DNA from: Marinobacter antarcticus
GTDB taxonomy: Bacteria; Pseudomonadota; Gammaproteobacteria; Pseudomonadales; Oleiphilaceae
Direction of reading: 5' to 3'
Assembly: GCF_011049865.1 (NCBI RefSeq)
Contig: NZ_DRGY01000030.1
Coordinates: 1-61,966, forward strand
DNA: 61,966 nucleotides
How positions within the stretch are numbered: position 1 is the first letter of the stretch; every line of letters begins with the position of its first letter. The position numbers and the translations under genes are program-made. The notes under the pieces were generated by a model. It was given only the letters and a program-made list of their open reading frames with translations, had not been told where the DNA came from and ran no database searches. Shown piece by piece: positions 26,729 through 34,985 of the stretch.

Positions 26729-27964
26729 TTAGCTCGCGGGATAATACCAAACCTCTGCTATCTGCTCAGCATAGTCTTGCCAGGAAAAAGAATTTTCCGA
26801 CCGCAGAATCTTTTTCAGTTTTTGCAGTGCATCCGGCTGCCCGACCACCGAGGCGGGTAAGTAGACGAGACCTTGCAACAGTTGCTGTCGAATAGTCGCT
26901 GGCAAACTGTGATCCGAGTCAGCGTGCCCTACAAGAGCAGCAGGAGCCATCACTGGATCTGCCTGCTTACCGGGGTTTGTTTGCTGCCCAAGACGGACTG
27001 TTTTTGTCGTTTCCCGAAAATCGGCAAAGCCATGTTGCCAGGCTTTTTCCCCGGGCCAGTGATACGCCATGGTTCCACTCAATGGTTTGTAAACAGCGGT
27101 GTAAACCGTGCCGAACTGTTGCGTATAGTTGCCAGAGAGCAGTGGCGGGGCTAAAAATGCGTTGCGAAGTGGCTGCTCACTCATCGTGTCGCCTGTCAGC
27201 AATTCATCCAGAAACTGTTTACGCTCGAGCGTTTTAGAAAACACGGCCTGCTGTGGCCAGGTTACTTTGGTCTGATGGTTGGTAATACAGCGCTCGCGGG
27301 TAACAATCGCGGGCTGATCAGGGGCTAACATCACGGTGGCAAAATCTCCCTGTCTGTCGACAAGGGTGACGTTGTACGCCATGTGTGACGGTATCCTTTG
27401 CAGTACCTTTATCGCCTGCTTGACGTTCTCGCAGGTTTGCAGCACATAGCACATTATGAACGGAATGCCGAAACCCTTTCCCACCTTGTTGCTGCCGCCA
27501 AAGGTCAGCGAAGCCACAAGGCCGGATTTGTTCATGCCATCATTCAGTCCCCAAAGGCACTCATTGGTACCAATAACCTCTTGCCCCAACCAGTTCGATT
27601 GGGACAGCAAGTTCTCGGATATATCCGGACTGAGGTCATAATTGCGTATCAGCAACGGCTCGTCATTCAGCAACACCGCTTGCGAGCAGCTCACCAGATA
27701 AGCCGGTGGCTGATACCCCGTCAAAAACTGGGCCGCGACAGGGCAATCATTAGTGGCCTCCAGGAAACGCTCGTAGAGCGGCTGCATTTCCGGCATCACC
27801 GCCGCGAGCTGCCGCTGCCCCTGTTTGAGCGCACTCGGGTTAATATCGTCACGCTTTTTTTGACCATACCAGACTTTATAAGCCGGCCAGTAGTCGTTAA
27901 AAGCAGCCTGCCATTGCGTATCGATCTTCTCGATTTTACGGGCGCGAAAAGTAGTCGGTAGCAT
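26729..27964 (-). CDS. C45-type Ntn hydrolase/acyltransferase
   Basis: A 411-residue protein of the acyl-CoA:6-APA acyltransferase-like (AAT, peptidase C45) family of N-terminal nucleophile enzymes. The start at 27964 has AGGAGAA five bases upstream; an earlier in-frame methionine is less likely. The probable nucleophile is Cys93 in YLVSCSQAVLLNDEPLLIRNYD, which would need autocatalytic cleavage to be exposed. Downstream features are NWLGQEVIGTNECLWGLNDGMNKSGLVASLTFGG and TLVDRQGDFATVMLAPD, common to the family. The region is somewhat AT-rich. There is no signal peptide. Substrate unknown; beta-lactam chemistry should not be assumed. Confidence 0.72.
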   Translation of the reverse strand: MLPTTFRARKIEKIDTQWQAAFNDYWPAYKVWYGQKKRDDINPSALKQGQRQLAAVMPEMQPLYERFLEATNDCPVAAQFLTGYQPPAYLVSCSQAVLLNDEPLLIRNYDLSPDISENLLSQSNWLGQEVIGTNECLWGLNDGMNKSGLVASLTFGGSNKVGKGFGIPFIMCYVLQTCENVKQAIKVLQRIPSHMAYNVTLVDRQGDFATVMLAPDQPAIVTRERCITNHQTKVTWPQQAVFSKTLERKQFLDELLTGDTMSEQPLRNAFLAPPLLSGNYTQQFGTVYTAVYKPLSGTMAYHWPGEKAWQHGFADFRETTKTVRLGQQTNPGKQADPVMAPAALVGHADSDHSLPATIRQQLLQGLVYLPASVVGQPDALQKLKKILRSENSFSWQDYAEQIAEVWYYPAS

Positions 27965-28046
27965 TTTCTTCTCCTGGAAATTGCGTGACAGGTTGGTTGT
28001 CACTATGATGCATACTGTGATCACTTGCGGAAAGGTTGTCAACACT

Positions 28047-28409
28047 ATGGATCATATTGATTTCCAGGCCTTGTCATTACAACGGGTAAAGTCGACCGAT
28101 ATTGCGGGTCTATTCAGTTTGTGGCGCATCCAGAACATCGCCACGGTTTACCGTGCCCAACGCGAGCACCAAAGCGGCGGCTTTGGTAATCCGGAAAAGC
28201 ATCCCTACGTCTGGGCTGTCGCCTTAATGGTCGATGGCCTATGGGCGCGCGTGCACAATGCCCGTGGCCAGGGCCGAGAATGGAGTAATCTAGACCGGCT
28301 GGAAATATGGTTGCGCGAGCAGGGTATCTCGCGCTGGCAAGTCGTGAATGATTTGGAAGAAACCGGCGTCAAAAGGCTGGGTGAAGCTTATTACAAGGCA
28401 CCAAAGTAA
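28047..28409 (+). CDS. Unknown small protein
   Basis: A 120-residue soluble protein not recognised. The best start is ATG at 28047, after which the reading is protein-like (DHIDFQALSLQRVKSTDIAGLF); longer in-frame starts at 27981-28010 are possible. Central features are WRIQNIATVYRAQREHQSGGFGNPEKHPYVW and VHNARGQGREWSNLDRLEIWLREQGISRWQVVND, where the second half looks like a short alpha-beta module. It is divergent from the C45-type gene with about 80 bases between starts, so the two may share a control region. No function is proposed. Confidence 0.6.
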   Translation: MDHIDFQALSLQRVKSTDIAGLFSLWRIQNIATVYRAQREHQSGGFGNPEKHPYVWAVALMVDGLWARVHNARGQGREWSNLDRLEIWLREQGISRWQVVNDLEETGVKRLGEAYYKAPK

Positions 28410-28511
28410 CGTTTGAAAGAGAAGCGGGGACCGGAATCCCCACATTTCCGTGTCAACAAGATCGAGAACAATCCGGTTGCTTAAAAATCGACCCCGAGTC
28501 AGCCGGGAATC

Positions 28512-29009
28512 TCACAGCTTCGCCAGCGCGGCGTCGTAGTCCGGTTCCTGAGCAATTTCGGGCACCTGTTCGGTGTGAATAACAGTGCCGGTCTCATCCA
28601 GAATAACAATAGCGCGGGACAGCAGGCCCCTGAGTGAGCCGTCCGTCATCTCGACGCCGTAGTCCGTGCCGAACTCCCGGTTGCGAAACGTGGAGACCGG
28701 CATTACCCGATCCAGGCCCTCGGCCCCACAAAATTGGGCCTGAGCAAAGGGCAGGTCCGCCGAAATGCACAGCACCACGGTATTATCCAACTGTGCTGCC
28801 GCTTCGTTAAAGCGCCTCACTGACTTGGCGCAGGTGGGGGTGTCGATGCTGGGAAATATGTTGAGGAGAACACGCTGGCCCGACAAATCCGCCAGCGTTA
28901 ACGTTGTCAGGTCGGTTTTAGCAAACTGCGCCGCCGGAGCTTTGCTGCCAGGGGCCGGTAACTCACCGATTGTTTCTATGGTAACGCCGCGCCGGGTAAT
29001 GGAAGCCAT
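28512..29009 (-). CDS. tpx: Thiol peroxidase
   Basis: Atypical 2-Cys peroxiredoxin that reduces lipid and hydrogen peroxides with thioredoxin, probably in the periplasm or cytosol. The start at 29009 gives 165 residues. The peroxidatic Cys60 is in SIDTPTCAKSVRRFN and the resolving Cys94 in FAQAQFCGAEG; Cys81 is also at the position seen in E. coli Tpx (82). The gene is divergent from the LysR gene at 29241, with 231 bases in between, so a regulatory link is possible though not shown. Confidence 0.95.
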   Translation of the reverse strand: MASITRRGVTIETIGELPAPGSKAPAAQFAKTDLTTLTLADLSGQRVLLNIFPSIDTPTCAKSVRRFNEAAAQLDNTVVLCISADLPFAQAQFCGAEGLDRVMPVSTFRNREFGTDYGVEMTDGSLRGLLSRAIVILDETGTVIHTEQVPEIAQEPDYDAALAKL

Positions 29010-29240
29010 GGTGATTCCTTCTATATTGGTTTGGATCTGACTGGACAACCATTACAAGAGTTGAGCGCAAAGCACAAACGAAAACTATCCGAGAGGCTGA
29101 CCGAGGTGTTGTCTTGACCGGTTGAATGCGCCCCCGGAGTAATTGGAAAACGAGAACCGTCAGGCACAGCGGTATAGTCGGTGGAGTACCAATAAGTTAA
29201 AGTAACTCGTTGAACCGACTCGTAACCGGATTGCTTAGCG

Positions 29241-30197
29241 ATGGAAGATGCCCTGCAAAAAGTGACGCTGCGCCAATTACAGATTTTTCTGGTCGCCGCG
29301 CAAACGCTGAGCTTTATACGTGCGGCGGAAATCCTGCGGCTGACACCCCCGGCGGTGTCGATGCAAATGAGCAGTCTGGGTGAGGAGCTGGGCGCACCTC
29401 TGTTCGAGAAGAAGGGGCGCAACCTAGTGTTGACGGTGGCCGGTGAAACCCTCATTCCCTACGCCGAACGGATCACCCAAACGTTGCAGGATGCCAACAG
29501 CGCCATCGCGGCGCTCAAGGGCGTCCAGCGCAGCACGGTCAAGGTTGGCATGGTGACCACATCGCGTAATTTCGGGCCGCATCTGGTGGCGAGGTTTCAG
29601 GCGGAACACCGTGACACCAAGCTCGACATTATTATTGCCAATCGCCGTAGCATTATCGAAAAGCTCGAGCATCAGCAGGTGGATGTTGCCTTGATGGGGC
29701 GTTCGCCCCGACGTATTCAGGTGGATTCTGCGCCCTTTGCCGATCACCCCTACGTGGTAATTGCGAACCCGAACCACCCGCTGGCAAAGCAATCCAGGAT
29801 TGATCCTCTGGAGTTGAGCAACGAGACTTTTCTGGTGCGGGAGAAGGGCTCGGGCACTCGCATGGTGCTTGAGCGGTTTCTTGAGGACAGCGGGCTTGCA
29901 GTGCCACGAATTCAGGAAATCGGCGGTACGGAGAACATCAAACAGGCGGTGATGGCGAATATGGGCGTGGCGGTGATTTCAGGCCACACCATTCATCTGG
30001 AGCGCCAGTTGGGGCTGCTGAGCGTGTTGGACGTGCAGGGCATGCCGCAAATCCGCACCTGGTTTGCGGTGCATCTCAAAGGGCGCGAGCTTAGTGAAGC
30101 CGCCGTCAGATTCGAGCAGTTTGTGAAGGAACAAGGGCCTCAGTTTATGGCTGAGTTTTTTGGCGAACCTGCGACAACACCGCGCGGGCCCGGGTAA
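29241..30197 (+). CDS. LysR-type regulator, CbbR-like
   Basis: A 318-residue LysR-family regulator. An N-terminal winged helix-turn-helix (about 9-68; VTLRQLQIFLVAAQTLSFIRAAEILRLTPPAVSMQMSSLGEE) is followed by a type 2 periplasmic-binding-like effector domain. The effector domain resembles CbbR, with KVGMVTTSRNFGPHLVARF and GSGTRMVLERFLEDSGL. Because it lies convergently next to the methylaspartate operon, it may control it, but the divergent tpx gene is an alternative target. Its 3' end overlaps the lyase gene by 53 bases on the opposite strand. The effector is unknown. Confidence 0.85.
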   Translation: MEDALQKVTLRQLQIFLVAAQTLSFIRAAEILRLTPPAVSMQMSSLGEELGAPLFEKKGRNLVLTVAGETLIPYAERITQTLQDANSAIAALKGVQRSTVKVGMVTTSRNFGPHLVARFQAEHRDTKLDIIIANRRSIIEKLEHQQVDVALMGRSPRRIQVDSAPFADHPYVVIANPNHPLAKQSRIDPLELSNETFLVREKGSGTRMVLERFLEDSGLAVPRIQEIGGTENIKQAVMANMGVAVISGHTIHLERQLGLLSVLDVQGMPQIRTWFAVHLKGRELSEAAVRFEQFVKEQGPQFMAEFFGEPATTPRGPG

Positions 30198-31026
30198 CCA
30201 CCGGCAAGTCCACCATTTTACCGTCCAGAACCACTGCTCCCCGTTGTGCTGCAATCGCCGCGTCAAAGGCTTCAATCACGCGTGTTGCGTGGGCGATGTC
30301 TTGTTCATTAGGTTCAAAGGCCTGGTTCAGGATTGCGACCTGGCTGGGGTGAATGCACAGGGCGCCGTCAAAGCCCATGGCCCGCCCCTGGTTTACGGAA
30401 GCCGCAAAGCGTTCAAGATCACCATACTCGGCAATGCTTCCGGGAAAACCAAATGCCTGAATGCCCGCCGCCCGGGCTGCGAACACTACCTGCTGGCAGG
30501 GGTGGAACAGCATATCCGGTGTGGGTTCAAAGTGGCCGTCAGCGCTGAGATCTTCGCTGCCGATGGCTAAGCCGGTGAGTCGGGTGCAGGCCTTGGCCAG
30601 CTCGTTGGCTTGAGCCAGGCCGGCAACGGTTTCTACCAGTGCCATCAGTTGAATATCGCCCACGCCGAGCCCGCGTTCCATTTCAAGCTCGGTGATGAGC
30701 TCGTCGATAAGCTGAAGGTGTCCGGCACTCGACGCCTTGGGCACCAGAACGGTCCGAACCCCCTGCGCAACGGCTGCTTCCAGGTCCTGCACGGTGTTTC
30801 GCAGGTCGCGATTGATACGAACGCCTACTCCAATCCCGTGTGAGTTGATCTGGTTTACCGCACTCTCAAGGGTGAGCCTTGCGGAGGCTTTGAGATGCGC
30901 GGGTACGCTGTCTTCCAGATCAAGAATGATCGCATCCGCACCGCGGGTATGGGCGCTGGATACAAATCGCTCGATGTGCGCCGGGACGAACAGCAGTGAG
31001 CGGTAGTTTGGAAGAGGTGTTTTCAT
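30145..31026 (-). CDS. HpcH/HpaI-family CoA ester lyase (CitE-like)
   Basis: A 293-residue CitE/malyl-CoA lyase-like aldolase. The start at 31026 lies five bases after the CoA-transferase stop. Motifs are RSLLFVPAHIERFVSSAHTRGADAIILDLEDSV at the N terminus, ALVETVAGLAQA (the metal-binding Glu), AIGSEDLSADGHF (the catalytic Asp region) and CIHPSQVAILN. By position it should split either citramalyl-CoA into acetyl-CoA and pyruvate, or beta-methylmalyl-CoA into propionyl-CoA and glyoxylate. It is the last gene of the methylaspartate operon and overlaps the convergent LysR gene by 53 bases. Confidence 0.85.
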   Translation of the reverse strand: MKTPLPNYRSLLFVPAHIERFVSSAHTRGADAIILDLEDSVPAHLKASARLTLESAVNQINSHGIGVGVRINRDLRNTVQDLEAAVAQGVRTVLVPKASSAGHLQLIDELITELEMERGLGVGDIQLMALVETVAGLAQANELAKACTRLTGLAIGSEDLSADGHFEPTPDMLFHPCQQVVFAARAAGIQAFGFPGSIAEYGDLERFAASVNQGRAMGFDGALCIHPSQVAILNQAFEPNEQDIAHATRVIEAFDAAIAAQRGAVVLDGKMVDLPVVTRARAVLSQVRQKTQP

Positions 31027-31030
31027 CACG

Positions 31031-32221
31031 TTAGCGCCTGGTGAGGTCTGATGACTGAGGAGCGAATTCCGCGCGAATCGACTGCGTATGCTCACCGGCG
31101 CCGGGAATGCGTCCGTACTGTGCGTCGCCGGGTTCGCCGGAATGCCGGATTGGCGGCGCCACCAGTTCGGCGCTTTCACCGCCCGGCAGGGTAACCGCCC
31201 GGCGTCTCAGCTGTGGATGCTTTGCAAAGGTTTCCATCGAATTGACGGCCCCGTAGGCAATGTCTGCGGCTTTGAGTCTGTCTTCAAGAACGAGCCTCAG
31301 GCAAGAGGAAAATACCTGATCGATGTAAACGTCCAGCGCCTCCCGGTTGCGAACGCGAGCTTCGCCACTGCTGAAGCGCGGGTCTGCGGCGAGCGCCGTA
31401 TCGCCGAGTATGTCGCTGCAAAATCTTGCCCACTCGCGCTCATTTTGCACCGAGATGGCGAGAATTTCTCCGTCTTTGGTGTCGTAACCACCGTAGGGCG
31501 CGATAGAAGGGTGGTGCAAACCCACCCGTTGGGGCGCTTTGCCGCCGTAGGTTGTGTGCATCAAGGGCACGGTCATCCAGTCGGCGGCGGTATCAAACAG
31601 CGAGACTTTCACGCCGCTGCCTTTGCCGGTGCGCTCCCGCAAGAACAGCGCTTGTTGAATACCGATCACCGCGTTCATGCCCGCGCCTATGTCGCACACC
31701 GAGACGCCGATGCGGCCGTGGCCTTTGGGTGAACCATTAATGGCGACCAGACCACTTTCACACTGCACTAAAAAATCGTATGCCTTCATATCGCGATACT
31801 GGCCGTCTTCTCCGTAGCCGCTGATATCGCAGGTAATCAGCTTGGGGTAGCGGGCGCGCAGATCATCGGTGTTGAAGCCGGCGCGGCCCACGGCGCCGGG
31901 CGCCAGGTTCTGGATAAACACGTCTGCCCCGGAAAGAATGCTGTGCAAAAGCTTTGAGTCTTCGGCGTCTTTAATATTCAGCTCAAGGGATTCCTTGCCG
32001 TGGTTGGCCCAGACGAAATAGGAGGATTCACCTTTCACCACGGTGTCGTACTGGCGGGCAAAATCGCCGCCGCCGTTGCGTTCAATCTTGATCACCCGGG
32101 CGCCGCCCTCTGCAAAGTGACAGGAGCACAGAGGGGCCGCTACCGCTTGCTCAAGGGTGACAACCCGCAGGCCTTCATAGGGTTTAGTTGTGGCGTTTGC
32201 GCCGTGTGTATTACTGTTCAT
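31031..32221 (-). CDS. CaiB/BaiF class III CoA-transferase, probable mesaconate/citramalate type
   Basis: A 396-residue formyl-CoA transferase-like enzyme. The nucleotide-binding start GLRVVTLEQAVAAPLCSCHFAEGGARVIKIE and the catalytic Asp149 in KAYDFLVQCESG are visible, with the class III signature GIGSEDL-like later half (ERTGKGSGVKVSLFDTAADWM). In the methylaspartate route such enzymes transfer CoA from succinyl-CoA to mesaconate (as in haloarchaea and Chloroflexus relatives) or to citramalate. The context fits either. Overlaps the methylaspartate ammonia-lyase gene by 11 bases and is followed by the lyase gene four bases later, indicating one operon. Confidence 0.85.
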   Translation of the reverse strand: MNSNTHGANATTKPYEGLRVVTLEQAVAAPLCSCHFAEGGARVIKIERNGGGDFARQYDTVVKGESSYFVWANHGKESLELNIKDAEDSKLLHSILSGADVFIQNLAPGAVGRAGFNTDDLRARYPKLITCDISGYGEDGQYRDMKAYDFLVQCESGLVAINGSPKGHGRIGVSVCDIGAGMNAVIGIQQALFLRERTGKGSGVKVSLFDTAADWMTVPLMHTTYGGKAPQRVGLHHPSIAPYGGYDTKDGEILAISVQNEREWARFCSDILGDTALAADPRFSSGEARVRNREALDVYIDQVFSSCLRLVLEDRLKAADIAYGAVNSMETFAKHPQLRRRAVTLPGGESAELVAPPIRHSGEPGDAQYGRIPGAGEHTQSIRAEFAPQSSDLTRR

Positions 32222-33470
32222 TGGTTGCTCCGGCTGTTAATGCAAGCATCGCAATGCTGCGCCGCATTTCGTTGCTGACGACATTCATGCCCTCATCGAA
32301 GCCCATGCCGGGCTTGACCAGCATCCGCATAGGGCGTGCGGCGAGTGCGAGGTGAACGCAGGTGCGGGCGGAAATGTCGGTCTCGTTGCAGGTGCCGCCC
32401 TGATAGGCGAGCACCCCATTGTTATTACAATACCGGATAGCGTCCACAACGTTGTGGATGCTGCCCAGGTCCGGGGTTTTGATCTGCACCATATGGCAGC
32501 ATTGGGCGTCGGTGAACTCCACCACGTCCTGATACGTGTTGCACCATTCGTCTGCCACGATGCCAACGTTTGAACCAAGCGTTTCCAGCCTGTGCGAGAT
32601 GGCGCTGAGGGCCTCGATTTGAGGGTTTTTGCCACCGGCATCAACGGGTCCCTCAATTTGCAGGGAGAACTCTCCGGCGGCCGCACCCAGTTGCGCCAGA
32701 TACTCCGCGATGCGGTCGGTGTTGTGGTCGAAGATCAGGCCGATGGTTCCGTACACATCAATATGCAGGTCCGGTCTGTATTCCGGGATCTGGCGCACCG
32801 AACGGATACGTTCGGCCAGCCAGGCCACGTATTCAAACAGTTTTTCGCCGCGCCGGCCAAGTTTGTCGGCCACGTTGTTGATCAGCCCGTGGGGCAGGGC
32901 ACCTACCTGTTTGAGGATCATCTTGTCGACCGCACGATAACGGTCGTCGCCGCTCTGACCGAACAGGGGCACAGCCTTCGGTATGACCGGCAGTTCGTAT
33001 TCCCGGCAGATAACCTCCATTTTCAGGCATCGACCAGCCAGGGCAGTGGCTTCCAGCAAGGCCTGGGAAATGCCATACCGGATGGCGGTATGCAGGCGCC
33101 GGCCGTCAATCTCGAGGTTGTCGAAAAACCGGGCATTCTGAAGAAAGCTGTCTACCGTTAACCCTTCCAGCAGCGGGCGCAAATGGGCGTTCATAAACGC
33201 AATGAAATGATCGGCGGTAAACAGGGCGTCGCGCCCGGCGGCGCCGGAGTACTGCACAGCCGCGCAATCGCCCACGGCAACGCTGCCGTCTTCAAGGGTC
33301 AGAATAACCGACACGCATTCGCCAGCTTGGCGAACAGAGCGGAAGCCAGGTGTCATGGGGTCGCCCTGATAGGTGAAACCGTCCTGTGTGGCGCCTTGCT
33401 TGATGGCTTGCTGATCGTCGAAATAGAAGGCGGACAAACCACCCACAAATACGGTACGTGTAATTATCAT
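32211..33470 (-). CDS. mal: Methylaspartate ammonia-lyase
   Basis: Enolase-superfamily enzyme that eliminates ammonia from threo-3-methylaspartate to give mesaconate. At 419 residues, its active-site numbering coincides exactly with Clostridium tetanomorphum MAL: His194, metal ligands Asp238 (HIDVYGT), Glu273 (LQIEGPVD) and Asp307 (VADEWCNT), and the catalytic base Lys331 (VQIKTPDLG). The CNETDISARTCVHLALA segment lies in the C-terminal part of the barrel. It follows glmE by 39 bases and overlaps the CoA-transferase gene. Together with the mutase it converts glutamate to mesaconate. Confidence 0.95.
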   Translation of the reverse strand: MIITRTVFVGGLSAFYFDDQQAIKQGATQDGFTYQGDPMTPGFRSVRQAGECVSVILTLEDGSVAVGDCAAVQYSGAAGRDALFTADHFIAFMNAHLRPLLEGLTVDSFLQNARFFDNLEIDGRRLHTAIRYGISQALLEATALAGRCLKMEVICREYELPVIPKAVPLFGQSGDDRYRAVDKMILKQVGALPHGLINNVADKLGRRGEKLFEYVAWLAERIRSVRQIPEYRPDLHIDVYGTIGLIFDHNTDRIAEYLAQLGAAAGEFSLQIEGPVDAGGKNPQIEALSAISHRLETLGSNVGIVADEWCNTYQDVVEFTDAQCCHMVQIKTPDLGSIHNVVDAIRYCNNNGVLAYQGGTCNETDISARTCVHLALAARPMRMLVKPGMGFDEGMNVVSNEMRRSIAMLALTAGATNEQ

Positions 33471-33509
33471 GAGCTTGCTCTGCTTTCTGAAATTTAAGTG
33501 ATCAGATGT

Positions 33510-34973
33510 CTACAAAGGCCGCCCGATCAGGCGGCTGTTCGAGATTGCGTTCACGTCGTCAATGACCATCTGGAAAGACGGTTCGCGGCCTTCGCTTGCG
33601 GCCCGTTCGGCGATCCTGTCACGGTGAAAGGCGAGCACGTCATCGGGCAGGGGCGAGTTGCCTTTATCGAGCACTCGCAAGGCGCCGTTGTCATCACGCA
33701 CAGGCATCAGGACGCCGGCGTTGGCCCGTGCGGGCGCAAAGGGAATGTCCATCACGCCTGACTCGAACGCCCGAATGGTGCCCTCTGCGATATTACCCTC
33801 GCCCAGGGCGAATACCCGCGACAGTACGGCGCGTACTTCCCGCTTGATCATGTCGGTTTCAAGGGCAACGTCGTCGCCCGCAGGCTTTTGCTGTTCACCC
33901 AGCATGTTGATCATCTGGCGGGTAGCGCGAAGACCATCCCGGTTGGCCGCCATGGTCGGTACGCCACTGGCTTCGTGGGGTGTTTTGACGATAACTTTGG
34001 TGGCGCCGGCCAATGAAGCTGCCGCGGCGCCCAGGCAAATCACCCCGTAAGCCGAGGACTCTTCATCCGGAAACCCGCCCATCCACTGGTGGAACACCGT
34101 GCTGAGCTGATAGCCGGAATACCCGGCCGCGCTAAAGTACTCCTCACCGAGTTCCCGGAGCGAGCGGATTGCGGCTATGTCCTGCACCAGATTGCCGCCT
34201 TGGCCATACCCCAGGGTGATGCATTTCACCCCCTGTTCCAGCGCCAGCAAGCCTTCAAGAATCATCACGCAATGGGACACAAACGGTGGCACCAGGGTGC
34301 CGGTGAGCGGCCCGAACGGTTCGCGATTAATACGCACGCCTTCTTCTTCATAGCGCCCCACAAGCCGATCGCAATACTGCCAGTGCCGAATGCTGTCGCG
34401 CAGCTTCACACTCTTTGCATAAGGAATGTTGTAGGAGATGCCACCGCCTTCGTAGCTGGTGAAGCCTGCCGCCAGCGTAATTTCGGCCAGCAGGCGGGCA
34501 TCGGGCGTGCCGTGGCGAACCTGAACCGGCTTATCCAGCGCTTCCACCAGTTCCCGGCAACCCTGAAGGCCATGATTAACCGCGGGGAAACCGTTCATCA
34601 GAGAGCGCCCTGCTTCCCGTGAGCGGGCGATACCGTTGGCGCACTTGTCGTAACGGTTGTGGCGGGTATAGGCGTCAATCGTGGTTGGCAACACATCGCA
34701 ATAAGGCTGTAAATCGGTTAGCAGGGCGATTTGCTCCTGCAGCAGAGCCACGCCCGCTCTTGGCTGCAGCAAGGTTCGGCCAGCGTCGTCGGCGGCTTTC
34801 ATAACGGCAGAGAACTGCTTCTCCACCGGCAGATCGAGCTGGTAGCGAACGCCCTCCCGGAAGTTGACGTCGGCACCCGTCGGCCAGGTGTTCAACACGG
34901 CGTTGCGTTCTGTTTCAAATACCTTGTCAGCCAGGCGCTGGTTTACAAGCGTTTCTGTTGAATCCGGATGCAT
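33510..34973 (-). CDS. glmE: Glutamate mutase catalytic subunit (methylaspartate mutase E chain)
   Basis: The barrel subunit of adenosylcobalamin-dependent glutamate mutase, which rearranges L-glutamate to threo-3-methylaspartate. The 487-residue length fits GlmE (483 in Clostridium cochlearium). Recognisable segments are LLQPRAGVALLQEQIALL, VLPTTIDAYTRHNRYDKCANGI, NGFPAVNHGLQGCRELVE, GGGISYNIPYAKSVKL and PFGPLTGTLVPPFVSHC, which include the glutamate- and cobalamin-binding arginines of the family. It needs GlmS to bind B12; that gene lies two positions upstream in the same operon. Confidence 0.95.
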   Translation of the reverse strand: MHPDSTETLVNQRLADKVFETERNAVLNTWPTGADVNFREGVRYQLDLPVEKQFSAVMKAADDAGRTLLQPRAGVALLQEQIALLTDLQPYCDVLPTTIDAYTRHNRYDKCANGIARSREAGRSLMNGFPAVNHGLQGCRELVEALDKPVQVRHGTPDARLLAEITLAAGFTSYEGGGISYNIPYAKSVKLRDSIRHWQYCDRLVGRYEEEGVRINREPFGPLTGTLVPPFVSHCVMILEGLLALEQGVKCITLGYGQGGNLVQDIAAIRSLRELGEEYFSAAGYSGYQLSTVFHQWMGGFPDEESSAYGVICLGAAAASLAGATKVIVKTPHEASGVPTMAANRDGLRATRQMINMLGEQQKPAGDDVALETDMIKREVRAVLSRVFALGEGNIAEGTIRAFESGVMDIPFAPARANAGVLMPVRDDNGALRVLDKGNSPLPDDVLAFHRDRIAERAASEGREPSFQMVIDDVNAISNSRLIGRPL

Positions 34974-34985
34974 GATTGAGTGCCC

